This document shows positions 25,757 to 34,365 of a stretch of 44,519 nt of DNA, in pieces. Numbering within the stretch: position 1 is the stretch's first letter; each line of letters begins with the position of its first letter. The DNA lies in contig DJHM01000011.1 of assembly GCA_002433075.1 (NCBI GenBank), positions 1 through 44,519 on the forward strand, read 5' to 3'. The notes below the pieces were generated by a model. The model searched no databases. It worked only from the letters and a program-made list of their open reading frames with translations, and was not told the DNA's origin. This DNA is from Latescibacteria bacterium UBA6620 (GTDB taxonomy: Bacteria; Latescibacterota; UBA2968). Made by a program: the position numbers and the translations under genes.

Positions 25757-26323
25757 CTACGTCGAGCTCGCATTCCGGTGACACAGTGCGACGGCCACAA
25801 CCGCCGTCCACGACAGGGCCTTGAACTGGCCGTCCAGCAGGGCGGTCTCCAGTTCCTCACGGGATAACGTCAGGATCTCCTGATCCTCAACATCGTCGCT
25901 GTTCGGCTCGGCCACCTGCGTGGCCTGGCGAGCCAGGAACAGGTACCGCTTGCCATTCCCGCGGTCAGGATCCGCACAATAACTTCCCAGAGAGGTCCAC
26001 TCCGGCGCTTCATACCCGGTTTCTTCCAGCAGTTCCCGCTTCGCGCCCTCGAACGGGTCCTCGCCAAGCTCGATCATCCCGCCCACTGGAGCGAGGGTTA
26101 CGCCCTCGACCGCGTACTTGATCTGCCTGAAACAGAGAAATCGCTGGTCGGTCGTGATCGCCAGAACAATCACCGCGTCCGGAACGACGAGCCACCCCCG
26201 GTCCTCGATCAGGCGACCATCGGGCGATTCCACCGTGTGGCTCTCAACCTTCAGGAATTTCCCCAGTTTCAGGACCGTGTTTCTCGACAGGGCCTTGAAA
26301 GGTCGTAGTTTCTCCGTCAACAA
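25757..26323 (-). CDS. NUDIX hydrolase, ADP-ribose pyrophosphatase-like
   Basis: A 188-residue protein with a perfect Nudix box, GMIELGEDPFEGAKRELLEE followed by TGY (residues 82-104), which binds the metal that hydrolyses a diphosphate bond. The upstream strand-forming part and length fit ADP-ribose or nucleoside-diphosphate-sugar pyrophosphatases. Start codons are two consecutive TTGs at 26323 and 26320 behind AGGAGGGG; the spacing favours the second. It is the first gene of the 16.6-kb minus-strand run and is divergent from the desaturase pseudogene. Confidence 0.9.
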   Translation of the reverse strand: MLTEKLRPFKALSRNTVLKLGKFLKVESHTVESPDGRLIEDRGWLVVPDAVIVLAITTDQRFLCFRQIKYAVEGVTLAPVGGMIELGEDPFEGAKRELLEETGYEAPEWTSLGSYCADPDRGNGKRYLFLARQATQVAEPNSDDVEDQEILTLSREELETALLDGQFKALSWTAVVAVALCHRNASST

Positions 26324-26352
26324 GCCCCTCCTGACCGTTCTCCGATTTTTGT

Positions 26353-26383
26353 TTTAGATGCCTGCGAAACCAGGATTCGTCAA
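26353..26383 (-). promoter_or_regulatory. Putative promoter for the NUDIX-led gene run
   Basis: On the minus strand TTGACG (complement of 26378-26383) is followed after 19 bases by TCTAAA (complement of 26353-26358), about 30 bases before the NUDIX start. The -35 element is strong, but the spacer is longer than ideal. Assigned by eye only. Confidence 0.3.
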
Positions 26384-26395
26384 ATAGAAATCGCT

Positions 26396-26423
26396 TTTCC
26401 ACAGCCGTCGTATGGGATAGAAT
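26396..26423 (+). promoter_or_regulatory. Putative promoter for the desaturase-type gene
   Basis: TTTCCA (26396-26401) and TAGAAT (26418-26423) are 16 bases apart in the 147-base divergent gap, about 48 bases before the ATG at 26471. The -10 match is good and the -35 weak. Assigned by eye only. Confidence 0.3.
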
Positions 26424-26470
26424 AGCGGGGTCGTTGTCCGGCATCTCCCCGACGACCTGAAGCGGATGGT

Positions 26471-27244
26471 ATGCACGAATACATCTCTTACTTCGCGACA
26501 ATGCCGGTATGGCAGCGGTTGGCCATCGTCCTCGGGTGCCTCGGGGCGAGCAGGCTGCTGGAGTCCGCGAAGCCGCTCGTCCGTTTCGGATACCGAAAAG
26601 TGGCCCACGCGGCAGTCAACCTGACGTTTCTCCTTACGTCGATCGTCGTCAGCCTGACGTTCGGACTCGCTGCCTACGGGCTGCTTGAACTACACCACGT
26701 CGCTCTCCCGCTCTGGGCTCAGCTTGCCGTGTCCCTGCTCGTGCTGGACCTGCTGGCTCAGTACTGTTCTCACGCGATTTTGCACCGGTTCCGGTTTCTA
26801 TAGAAGTGGCATATGGTTCACCACAGTGACACGACGGTCGACGCGACGAGCGGCACGCGCCATCACCCCGGTGACTTTCTGTTTCGTGAGATTTTCGCCC
26901 TGCTGGCGATCCTCATAACGGGAATGCCGTTCGCGTTCTACGCCCTTTATCGCGTTCTCGTCACCCCCTTCTTCACGTATCTCACACACGCGAACGTCCG
27001 GGTGCCCGTTTGGCTGGATCGGCCGCTGTCGTGGATCTTGATCACCCCGAACCTGCACAAGTTCCATCACCACGTCGAGCGCCCCTGGACCAACACAAAC
27101 TTTGGCGGGGTGCTCTCGATCTGGGACCGAATGTTCGGAACCTTCACCTACGGAGATCCCGCCCGAGTTCGATACGGCCTGGACGTCCTCGACGCGTCAG
27201 AAGGACCAGAACCTCAGCTATCAGTTCGGTATCCCCTTCAATAA
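26471..27244 (+). pseudogene. Sterol desaturase/fatty acid hydroxylase-type gene with an in-frame TAG
   Basis: A single frame from 26471 to 27244 encodes a complete membrane-bound di-iron hydroxylase of about 257 codons, interrupted once by TAG at 26801-26803. Before it lie the N-terminal membrane segments and HAILH; after it HMVHH and HKFHHH, so all three His motifs are present but separated. At the stop, family members have Trp (L-W-R/K-x-H-x-V-H-H-S-D); TGG to TAG is one base. The downstream half has an ATG at 26813 but would lack the first His motif. Either a nonsense mutation, a sequencing error or readthrough. Other genes here end in TAG, so the code itself is normal. Confidence 0.85.
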
Positions 27245-27293
27245 GGCCATCCGAATCGATTAACCGCAGGGCGATCGCTCTGCAGGAAAGTGA

Positions 27294-28472
27294 ATGAGTA
27301 GAATGAACGTGAACAAACGATTCCCGAGCGTCGCCGACCTGGAATCACGGGCGTTGCCCAGGCTCCCTAAGTTCGTCCGTGAATACCTGACGAACGGCCT
27401 CGGGACCGGGACCGGGGTCAGAAGAAATCGTGAGGCTCTCAACGACGTCGAGTTGATGCCTCGGTATCTTGTCGAGGCCGATCAACCGGATATGCGATGC
27501 ACGCTCTTCGGCAGGGAATACGATGCGCCCTTTGGCGTCGCACCCGTTGGCCTTTCGGGCCTGATCTGGCCGAACGCGGAGTCCATTCTCGCCGAGGCTG
27601 CCCGGGCGCACAACATCCCCTACACCCTCAGTACCGTTTCCAACCTGACCCTCGAAGAAACCCGACGTCTGACCGGCGAAATGGGCTGGTTTCAGCTCTA
27701 CACGCCCAAGGACGAAGAAGACCGCCACGACATCCTTCGCCGGTGCGAAGAGGCGGGCTACGACACTCTATTCGTCACCGTCGATGTGCCCTATCAGACC
27801 CGCAGAGAGCACGACATCCGAAACGGGCTGTCTGTCCCTCCTCAGTTCGACCTCAAGACCCTCTGGCAAATGGCCACCCATCCGCATTGGGCCCTGCGAA
27901 TGCTCAAGACGGGCGTTCCCCAGTTCGCCAACCTGATCCCCTATCACGGGAAGATCACATCCCGGAGCAAGCGAAAGCAGATCGAGGCTCAGGTCCAGTT
28001 CATCAAGGACCGAATCGGCCTCCACATCACCAGGGAAGTCTTCGGTGACATACGCGAACACTGGAAGGGGAAGTTGCTGGTAAAGGGAGTTCTCGACCCG
28101 CAGGAAGCCGTAGCCTACCTGGACCACGGCGCCGATGGGATCGTCGTGTCGAACCACGGCGGCCGCCAGCTCGACGCCGCGCCAGGAGCGGCAACCCTGT
28201 TGCCGCACGTCCGGAAAGCGGTAGGTCCTGACGCGACCGTCCTCGTCGACAGCGGCGTCCGGTCCGGTCTGGACATCGCAAGAATGCTCGCGCTGGGCGC
28301 CGACTTTGTGATGATGGGACGACCGTTTATGTACGGGGTTGCCGCCCTGGATCGTCTGGGCGGAGACCACGTGATGAACATCCTGAAGGCCGAGCTCCAG
28401 TCAACGATGGGCCAGCTTGGATGCCGATCGGTTGAAGAGCTCCCGAGCCACTTGGTAAACGGGATCGAATAA
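27294..28472 (+). CDS. FMN-dependent alpha-hydroxy acid dehydrogenase
   Basis: A 392-residue flavoenzyme of the L-lactate dehydrogenase/glycolate oxidase family. PFGVAPVGLSGLIWP and VTVDVPYQTRREHD are FMN-site blocks; Lys264 in LLVKGV and the active-site SNHGGRQLD (His288, Arg291) are present, followed by VLVDSGVRSGLDIARMLALGA. It oxidises an L-2-hydroxy acid and passes electrons to quinone, cytochrome or oxygen; which acid is not clear. The ATG at 27294 has AGGAAAG upstream. It is 49 bases after the interrupted desaturase gene and ends at a hairpin shared with the convergent gene. Confidence 0.92.
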   Translation: MSRMNVNKRFPSVADLESRALPRLPKFVREYLTNGLGTGTGVRRNREALNDVELMPRYLVEADQPDMRCTLFGREYDAPFGVAPVGLSGLIWPNAESILAEAARAHNIPYTLSTVSNLTLEETRRLTGEMGWFQLYTPKDEEDRHDILRRCEEAGYDTLFVTVDVPYQTRREHDIRNGLSVPPQFDLKTLWQMATHPHWALRMLKTGVPQFANLIPYHGKITSRSKRKQIEAQVQFIKDRIGLHITREVFGDIREHWKGKLLVKGVLDPQEAVAYLDHGADGIVVSNHGGRQLDAAPGAATLLPHVRKAVGPDATVLVDSGVRSGLDIARMLALGADFVMMGRPFMYGVAALDRLGGDHVMNILKAELQSTMGQLGCRSVEELPSHLVNGIE

Positions 28473-28475
28473 TTT

Positions 28476-28499
28476 ACCGTCAGGTCCCAGCCTGACGGT
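28476..28499. terminator. Bidirectional hairpin between convergent genes
   Basis: ACCGTCAGG (28476-28484) and CCTGACGGT (28491-28499) form a perfect 9-bp stem with a 6-base loop. It lies 3 bases after the stop of the plus-strand dehydrogenase and 37 bases beyond the end of the minus-strand gene, the expected place for a shared terminator. A strong U tract is absent: on the minus strand AAATTATT follows. Confidence 0.6.
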
Positions 28500-28535
28500 C
28501 GCTTGCTTCATCAGATGTTGGGCCCACCGCGACCC

Positions 28536-30185
28536 TCATTTCATCCACACCTCTCGGACCATCCCCGCGATTTCCTCACTTCCCTCCACCCTTCCGTCCA
28601 CGATCCTGGTAAACGAAGCCGCCTCATACAGCTGGTAGGCATCGACGCGTGGATGGTTCCTGGCTAGGGCCATTTCGTAACGCGTTCGGTCGTGTTCACC
28701 GGAGAACCGTAGCTCCTTGTTCGTGCCGATGTAAACGACCGGCCTGCCGGCTTCTTTCGCAACGCGAGTCGCCCGATCGATGAAGTGATCCGCCCTGGCG
28801 GTCCGCAGGAAGTGCATATCCTTCAGGTGCACGACATCCGCAATCTCCCGAACCCAGGTCTCCCACTGCCAATCAATGTTGGGCGGCAGGTTACACGAAA
28901 CGCGGCGATCGTCCTCGAACTCGAAGGTGGCGTTCACGTGCAGACTCGTGACCTTTCCCGCATCAGCGATCTTCTCCTTCGCCCGCCGCAGGAACGTCGT
29001 GTAGGCATCTCCGTTTGCCCGCGAGGTCGCATCCCGATCGATGTGATCGCCATCGAAGATCGCCTGATTGAACCCGTATTCGTCTCGATCGTGAACGTGG
29101 CTCGAATGGCCTGCCGCCCGGATGTTGACCCCGTCCACATCGGCTTCCAGACAGTCCCCGATGATCTCCAACCATCGGTCCTGCACTTCGGTATAGATCG
29201 GGCTCAGGGTCCCAACCAGATACGCTGATCGCCCACGCATCGCTCCTGCGAATCCCCCTTCGACATCGAGCGTTCGCGGAACCGATCCAACCGTTTCATC
29301 GAACAAATAGGCCGTTTCGCACGCGCGTTCGACGCGAGCTGTGTCTTCGAGAAAGTCGACGACCTCCGACGATCGACCGTAGGCCGTGAGTTCTGGGATA
29401 GGTGACCGGCTTCGACACCCTTCCGCACTCATTCGCCAGCTGGCGGGAGTGGACGGAATCCTCTCGCCGCTCTCATCGCAGAGCTCGAGCAGATTGTCCA
29501 GCGTGTTGGTGAACGTACCGGCTCCGGTATCGCAGGTCACCACGACGAACCTGTCATCGGTCCCAAGATCGAGACCTTCCAGCGTGATGACACGTCGGAG
29601 TCCTCCCGTCGGGAAATCCGAACGCCACTCCACACAGTTCGAGAACCGGACCTCTCCGGCATACCGCTCCAACGCCCCGATCTTCGGCCCCGTCAGGATG
29701 CCCAGATCCTCCGGCCCGAATCCCGCCGGCCCATCATCCGACTTGACCAGCTTCAGCGACCTGACCGGCCGATCATCCTTTGAAGCGCCCGGAATCCGGC
29801 TGTGCTGCATCTCGGGGTGTGCAAGAAGAAAAGGGTCGACCGTTGCGATCGACCCTTTGTGCGTCTCGAAAAGTGGGATTCCGTCCGGCCTGGGGAACGT
29901 CGCTGGAACTCTCCAGACAGCCGGACCCATCTCGAACGGCTTCATCACCGCGTGCACCTCAATAGCCAGTTCGTGACCCGCGTCGACGACATAGGTCATC
30001 AAATTCGGTCGCCCCCCGAATGGCTCACGATAGGTGTCGATCCAGGTGTCCCAGTGCCAGTCGACTCGACGGATGCCGATCTCGTTGAAGTAGGCGAACA
30101 GCTGATCGATGTGTTCTGAATCGTAGCGCGTCCCGAAGTGGACCAGGTCGTCGGTGAAATCGACGGTGACGTGCAACGCCTTCAC
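28536..30185 (-). CDS. Unrecognised Trp/His-rich protein coupled to PhyH
   Basis: About 549 residues from a GTG at 30185 that overlaps the TGA of the PhyH gene (GTGA) and has GAGGAGG just upstream; the frame further upstream only shadows PhyH. No signal peptide or membrane segment is visible. Two related segments stand out: RVDWHWDTWIDTYREP near residue 40 and NIDWQWETWVREIADVVHLK near residue 450. The central part has NIRAAGHSSHVHDRDEYGF, with clustered His and Asp. The alternation suggests a TIM-barrel, perhaps glycoside-hydrolase-like, but I cannot name a family. Translational coupling suggests it works with the dioxygenase. Confidence 0.7.
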   Translation of the reverse strand: MKALHVTVDFTDDLVHFGTRYDSEHIDQLFAYFNEIGIRRVDWHWDTWIDTYREPFGGRPNLMTYVVDAGHELAIEVHAVMKPFEMGPAVWRVPATFPRPDGIPLFETHKGSIATVDPFLLAHPEMQHSRIPGASKDDRPVRSLKLVKSDDGPAGFGPEDLGILTGPKIGALERYAGEVRFSNCVEWRSDFPTGGLRRVITLEGLDLGTDDRFVVVTCDTGAGTFTNTLDNLLELCDESGERIPSTPASWRMSAEGCRSRSPIPELTAYGRSSEVVDFLEDTARVERACETAYLFDETVGSVPRTLDVEGGFAGAMRGRSAYLVGTLSPIYTEVQDRWLEIIGDCLEADVDGVNIRAAGHSSHVHDRDEYGFNQAIFDGDHIDRDATSRANGDAYTTFLRRAKEKIADAGKVTSLHVNATFEFEDDRRVSCNLPPNIDWQWETWVREIADVVHLKDMHFLRTARADHFIDRATRVAKEAGRPVVYIGTNKELRFSGEHDRTRYEMALARNHPRVDAYQLYEAASFTRIVDGRVEGSEEIAGMVREVWMK

Positions 30186-31060
30186 GCACCCTCCTCGAGC
30201 AACCGATTCCACGCCAGAAGGTCGGGCGTGACCGTGGACGGATCCTCGCTGCGAGCGATGAAGCCGGGCACGCTTTCGCGCCCTGTCGGCAGCCCCGTCC
30301 GGCAGTATCGAGTGTCCACGCTCCAACGGACAGTGTTCGAAACGTTGGGCAAACTGCAGTGGACAAGACGCTCGGTCGTCAGCATCGCGTCTCCGACGGC
30401 CAGCTCCGCCGTGAACACGTCCCCGTCGGGCAGCGAAGCCTCGACGATCCCTCTCCGACCCTTGTGATCGGGCGCCTCCTCGCGATGGTCGTGGGGAATG
30501 AGATCGAACTGATGCGAGCCGCGGATCACCTGCATACACCCGTTTTCGACCGTCGCATCCACCAGCGGAATCCACGCATTCACGACAAGCGTATCTCCGG
30601 CCTCCTCCGGGTTCAGGTAGGCAAGATCCTGATGCCACGGGATCACGGTGATATGCTGGTCCGGCATCTTCGCTCGAAAACTGTATTGCGGATGCGCATA
30701 GATCTCGGGTCCGATGAGCGACTCCACGACATCCAGCAGCGGCTTCGACGTGCGCAACGTAAACATCCCGGGGGTCCGGATCTTCTGCACGCTGAAAAAC
30801 TCGTGCCAGATCCAGCCCTTGTCGGTACAGGCATCCGACACCATAGCCAGCCGCGTTTCAAACGGCGCGTCCTCGAAACAATCTGCGGAATCGAGGATCC
30901 TTGCCTCGACGGCTGCCCGGACACCCCTTTCAGCCTGTGCTTCAAGGTCGTCTACCAGCGCCTGGATATCCTCTCGCGGTAGAAGATCCCGAACAACAAA
31001 GAAACCGTCATTCGCGAACTGCTGTTTCTCCTCTGGCGTCAACCCGCTGTCTTTCAACAC
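30182..31060 (-). CDS. PhyH (phytanoyl-CoA dioxygenase)-family protein
   Basis: A 292-residue Fe(II)/2-oxoglutarate-dependent oxygenase. The iron triad is His143 and Asp145 in PWHQDLAYL and His234 in RLVHCSLPN; Arg245 in NTVRWSVDTR would hold 2-oxoglutarate. Bacterial members hydroxylate diverse small molecules, so phytanoyl-CoA need not be the substrate. The start is GTG at 31060, just behind GGGGAGG. It overlaps the next gene by 4 bases and follows the CoA-transferase gene by 18 bases. Confidence 0.9.
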   Translation of the reverse strand: MLKDSGLTPEEKQQFANDGFFVVRDLLPREDIQALVDDLEAQAERGVRAAVEARILDSADCFEDAPFETRLAMVSDACTDKGWIWHEFFSVQKIRTPGMFTLRTSKPLLDVVESLIGPEIYAHPQYSFRAKMPDQHITVIPWHQDLAYLNPEEAGDTLVVNAWIPLVDATVENGCMQVIRGSHQFDLIPHDHREEAPDHKGRRGIVEASLPDGDVFTAELAVGDAMLTTERLVHCSLPNVSNTVRWSVDTRYCRTGLPTGRESVPGFIARSEDPSTVTPDLLAWNRLLEEGA

Positions 31061-31078
31061 GCCTCCCCTCCCACAGGA

Positions 31079-32284
31079 TTAGATGACTCCCTCGTCGCGC
31101 AATCGTCGCACCTCGCCCGGCTCAACCCCGATCAAGTCCAGGACCTCGTCCGTGTGCTCGCCCAGCGCGGGTCCACGAACAGAGGACGCCCGATCTCCGT
31201 CTATCTTGATCGGGCTTGCAGGCTGACGGACGATCCCGAACTGCCAATGCGGTAGCGCCTCGATCATACCATCCGCTACCGCCTGCCGATCCGCCAACGC
31301 TTCCTCAACCGTGTTGACCGGCGCACACGGCACATCACCCTTCAATAAGCCCATCCATTCCGCCGTCGTGCGGGTCTGGGTGAGCGGTTTGAGGATTGCG
31401 ACCAGCGCGTCCCTGTGCTTCATCCGATCGGGTGCGGTCCTGAACCGCGGATCGTCGACCAACTCTGGAACCCCGAGCGCTTTCACCAAGTTCTGGTAGA
31501 ACTTCTCCTTCGCGCACATCACGACGATGTGACCGTCCCGGGTCGGCAGAATCTGAGAGGGGACCTGCGAGGGATGGGCCGAGTCAGGCTGGCGAACAGG
31601 CTGGTAGCCTTCGGTCAGGTGCCACGCCCCCAAGTAGGCCAGCTGAGCGATCGCCGTATCGAACAGGCTCACGTCCACATCGCATCCCAGACCGGACCTG
31701 CGTGCGTTCAGGATCGCACTGACCGTCGCCAACGACGCCAGGACGCCCGCACTCAGATCCACGAGGGAGAGTCCACTTTTTTGGGGAGGTGTAGCCGGGT
31801 CGCCCGTGATGCTCATCCATCCGGCGTAGCCCTGCATCAGATAATCGTAACCCGGGTCCGCCGCCCGTTCCCCCGTCCTCCCGAACGCGGATAGCGAGCA
31901 GCAGACGATCGCCTGCTTCGTCCCTTTCAGATTCGCGTAGTCCAGACCCAGTTTACCGGGGACGTCCCCCCGCAGATTGTTGTAGACGGCGTCCGAGACG
32001 GCAACCAGTCGATGAAAAATGTCGCGTCCCTCAGGCGACTGAAGATCGAGCGTGAGGCTTTTCTTGCTGCGGTTGAAACTCTGGAAGTAGAGACTGTCCT
32101 GATCGACCGTGTAGGGCGGCACCGAGCGGCCCACGTCGCCGCCCGTCATCGGATTCTCGATCTTGATGACTTCGGCCCCCAGATCGGCCAGCATCATCGT
32201 GCCCCAGGGGCCGGCGCCGAACTGTTCAACGGCCAGGACCCGAACCCCGGCGAGGGGCGGCTGCCGACCGGATTCCTCAGCCAA
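31079..32284 (-). CDS. Family III CoA-transferase (CaiB/BaiF type)
   Basis: A 401-residue class III CoA-transferase that moves CoA between carboxylic acids through an aspartyl-CoA intermediate. LAGVRVLAVEQFGAGPWGTMMLADLGAEVIKIE is the typical N-terminus, and the nucleophile is probably Asp147 in PGYDYLMQGYAGWMSITGDP. The start is a TTG at 32284 that overlaps the MaoC gene by 8 bases. Pairing with a MaoC hydratase resembles mesaconate, itaconate or citramalate CoA pathways, but the substrate is inferred only from that pairing. Confidence 0.9.
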   Translation of the reverse strand: MAEESGRQPPLAGVRVLAVEQFGAGPWGTMMLADLGAEVIKIENPMTGGDVGRSVPPYTVDQDSLYFQSFNRSKKSLTLDLQSPEGRDIFHRLVAVSDAVYNNLRGDVPGKLGLDYANLKGTKQAIVCCSLSAFGRTGERAADPGYDYLMQGYAGWMSITGDPATPPQKSGLSLVDLSAGVLASLATVSAILNARRSGLGCDVDVSLFDTAIAQLAYLGAWHLTEGYQPVRQPDSAHPSQVPSQILPTRDGHIVVMCAKEKFYQNLVKALGVPELVDDPRFRTAPDRMKHRDALVAILKPLTQTRTTAEWMGLLKGDVPCAPVNTVEEALADRQAVADGMIEALPHWQFGIVRQPASPIKIDGDRASSVRGPALGEHTDEVLDLIGVEPGEVRRLRDEGVI

Positions 32285-32804
32285 GATCGGGTTCGCCCTC
32301 TATCTTCGGAAACTGTCCCTGATGCGGCGCGGCATCCTTCTTGTAGACCATCACACTGCGCGTAAAGTCGATCACGACCTTCCCGTCCTGATTCACACCC
32401 CGAGAGCGAACCTGAACGATCCCCGCCTCGGGATAGGTTTGCGATTCCCGTTTGGCCAGCACTTCCGTCTCACAATAGAGGGTGTCGCCCACGAAAACGG
32501 GACTGGGAAGCTTGACGGTCTCCCAACCCAGATTGGCCATCGCGTTCTGGCTGACATCCGGTACCGTCATCCCCACGACGAGCGCCAGTGTGAAGGTGCT
32601 GTTGACCAGAATGCGCTCCCATTTTGTGTTCTCACACAGTCGAGAGTCGAAGTGGAGCGGATTCGTGTTCATCGTCAGATGCGTGAACATCGAGTTGTCC
32701 AACTCCGTCACCGTTCGTCCGAACCGGCTGCGGTAGACCTCACCGATCTCGAAGGCTTCGTAGTAGCGTCCTTCCCACCCACTCACAAATCGTTTCTCAG
32801 CCAT
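32277..32804 (-). CDS. MaoC-family enoyl-CoA hydratase-like protein
   Basis: A 175-residue hot-dog-fold protein. The hydratase motif reads LTMNTNPLHFD with catalytic-type His51; the usual Asp of the D-x-N-P-x-H motif is Asn46, a variant I associate with the mesaconyl/itaconyl-CoA hydratase-like branch. PVFVGDTLYCETEVLAKRES is the typical second block. It would add or remove water on an unsaturated acyl-CoA made by the adjacent CoA-transferase. The ATG at 32804 is preceded by AGAGG. Confidence 0.88.
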   Translation of the reverse strand: MAEKRFVSGWEGRYYEAFEIGEVYRSRFGRTVTELDNSMFTHLTMNTNPLHFDSRLCENTKWERILVNSTFTLALVVGMTVPDVSQNAMANLGWETVKLPSPVFVGDTLYCETEVLAKRESQTYPEAGIVQVRSRGVNQDGKVVIDFTRSVMVYKKDAAPHQGQFPKIEGEPDLG

Positions 32805-32823
32805 CAGCCATCCTCTACGTCGT

Positions 32824-33315
32824 TCAATCGCGCATATTCACGAACTGAAGCGGAATACCGTAATCGTTGCCTTTCAGCAGGCGGATCACGCCTTGCAGGT
32901 CGTCTCTCTTCTTCCCCGACACGCGAAGCTCATCCCCCTGGATCTGAATCTGGACCTTCATCTTGGTGTCCTTCACGTCCTTCACAATTTTCTTCCCGAT
33001 TTCCTGTTCGATCCCCTGTTTGATGAGGACCTCGCGTTGAAGAGTCTTCCCTCCAGCCGCTTCAACATCCTTGAAGTCCAGACATCCCGCGTCGACCTTA
33101 CGACGAACCGCGTGGGTCAGTAGAATATCCTGCACCGCTTCCATCTTCATCTCGTCCTCGGTGCGCACGACGATATGGCCCGTTTTGCTGTCCCACTCGA
33201 TCTGGGTATTGGAGCCACGAAAATCGTAGCGTTGCACAATTTCTTTACTCGCGTTGTTCACCGTATTCGAGACTTCCTGCAAGTCGACTTGATTCACAAC
33301 ATCGAATGATGGCAT
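32824..33315 (-). CDS. YajQ-family nucleotide-binding protein
   Basis: A 163-residue full-length YajQ protein. Hallmarks are MPSFDVVNQVDLQEVSNTVN, YDFRGSNTQIEW, REVLIKQGIEQEIGKKIVK and the C-terminal GIPLQFVNMRD. Family members have two RNP-like domains, and one in Xanthomonas binds cyclic di-GMP and controls transcription; others bind nucleotides or RNA. It is a housekeeping or signalling gene without an evident link to the catabolic neighbours. AGAGG lies 6 bases before the ATG. Confidence 0.95.
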   Translation of the reverse strand: MPSFDVVNQVDLQEVSNTVNNASKEIVQRYDFRGSNTQIEWDSKTGHIVVRTEDEMKMEAVQDILLTHAVRRKVDAGCLDFKDVEAAGGKTLQREVLIKQGIEQEIGKKIVKDVKDTKMKVQIQIQGDELRVSGKKRDDLQGVIRLLKGNDYGIPLQFVNMRD

Positions 33316-33345
33316 ACATATCCTCTGGTGGATGGATTGCGAGAA

Positions 33346-34287
33346 CTACGCACCGGATCCGCCTTCGAGAATCCTGTCGATCTCCTTCAACTCCTCATCC
33401 GTCAGGCGCCAGCCGACGGTGTTCGCATTGGCGGCGACCTGTTCGGGCCGTGTGGCCCCTGCGATGACCGACGTCACGGCGGGGTTTGCGAGGAGCCAGG
33501 CGAAGGCCAGATCGAGCACCGTATGGTTCCTGGTCTGGGCGAATCGTTCCAGCCCCTCCAGAATGTCGAAGTTTCGGTCCGTAAACAGTCCCCGATCACC
33601 CTCCGCCAGACGCGAACCGTCCGGGGCGGGTTCCCCCCGTCGATATTTGCCCGTCAGGAAACCGTTGGCGAGAGGAAAGTAGGGCAGGATCCCGATCCCG
33701 TATGCCTGGCAAAAAGGGACCAGTTCCGTTTCCACTTCCCGATCGAGCAGGCTGTAACGTGGTTGCGCGGTCGAAAACGGTACCAGGTCCTGCATCCGGG
33801 ATGTCCACAGCGCCTCGCAGACCTGCCACGAGGCGTAGTTCGAGCAGCCGATGTAGCGCACCTTCCCTTGCGCGACGAGCTGGTCCAGCGCGTGAAGGGT
33901 CTCCTCGATCGGCGTATTCGGGTCAGCGCGATGAATCTGGTAGAGATCGACGTAGTCTGTTCGGAGCCGTTTCAGGCTCTTTTCAATCTCTGTGAAGAGA
34001 TGATGACGCGAAGCGCCGATCTCATTCGGTCCGTCACCGACCTTCATCGCTGCCTTCGTCGCCAGAATGTACTGGTCACGCTTCCCGTCGATCGCCTTTC
34101 CGATGTACTCTTCTGACAGACCGTCGCTGTAGATGTTGGCCGTGTCGATGAAGGTCACGCCCTCATCCAGTGCCCGGTCGAGCACCTTTGCGGTGCCAGC
34201 AGCGTCCACGCGTCGACCGAAGTTGTTCGTTCCGAGTCCAACGGCTGAAACTTCGAGACCCGAGGGACCCAGTCTGCGGTATTCCAA
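33346..34287 (-). CDS. Aldo/keto reductase
   Basis: A 313-residue NADPH-dependent TIM-barrel reductase. The catalytic tetrad is visible: Asp48 and Tyr53 in FIDTANIYSDG, Lys78 in LATKA and His119 in DLYQIHRAD; SVIAGATRPEQVAANA is the cofactor-binding end. It reduces a carbonyl or ketosugar. The start codon is TTG at 34285-34287, well placed after AAGGGG; there is no nearby in-frame ATG, so this start seems real. Confidence 0.92.
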   Translation of the reverse strand: MEYRRLGPSGLEVSAVGLGTNNFGRRVDAAGTAKVLDRALDEGVTFIDTANIYSDGLSEEYIGKAIDGKRDQYILATKAAMKVGDGPNEIGASRHHLFTEIEKSLKRLRTDYVDLYQIHRADPNTPIEETLHALDQLVAQGKVRYIGCSNYASWQVCEALWTSRMQDLVPFSTAQPRYSLLDREVETELVPFCQAYGIGILPYFPLANGFLTGKYRRGEPAPDGSRLAEGDRGLFTDRNFDILEGLERFAQTRNHTVLDLAFAWLLANPAVTSVIAGATRPEQVAANANTVGWRLTDEELKEIDRILEGGSGA

Positions 34288-34365
34288 GCAAGACCCCTTT
34301 TCAGTATATGTCGCGTGAGTCCCCCGGGAAGCCCGTGTGAGGACTCTCTTCAGAATCCACGTTCC

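Noticed and set aside
26801..26803. Genetic code with TAG reassigned to Trp or another residue
   Set aside because: Several intact genes here end in TAG at the expected length (for example at 6219-6221, 7810-7812 and 9738-9740), so TAG is a normal stop.
26813..27244. Separate short desaturase gene starting at 26813
   Set aside because: It shares the frame of the upstream half, lacks the first His motif and has no ribosome-binding site, so an interrupted single gene explains it better.
30186..30638. Upstream extension of the Trp-rich protein frame
   Set aside because: It overlaps PhyH in another frame and has no family-like sequence; the GTG at 30185 has an excellent ribosome-binding site.
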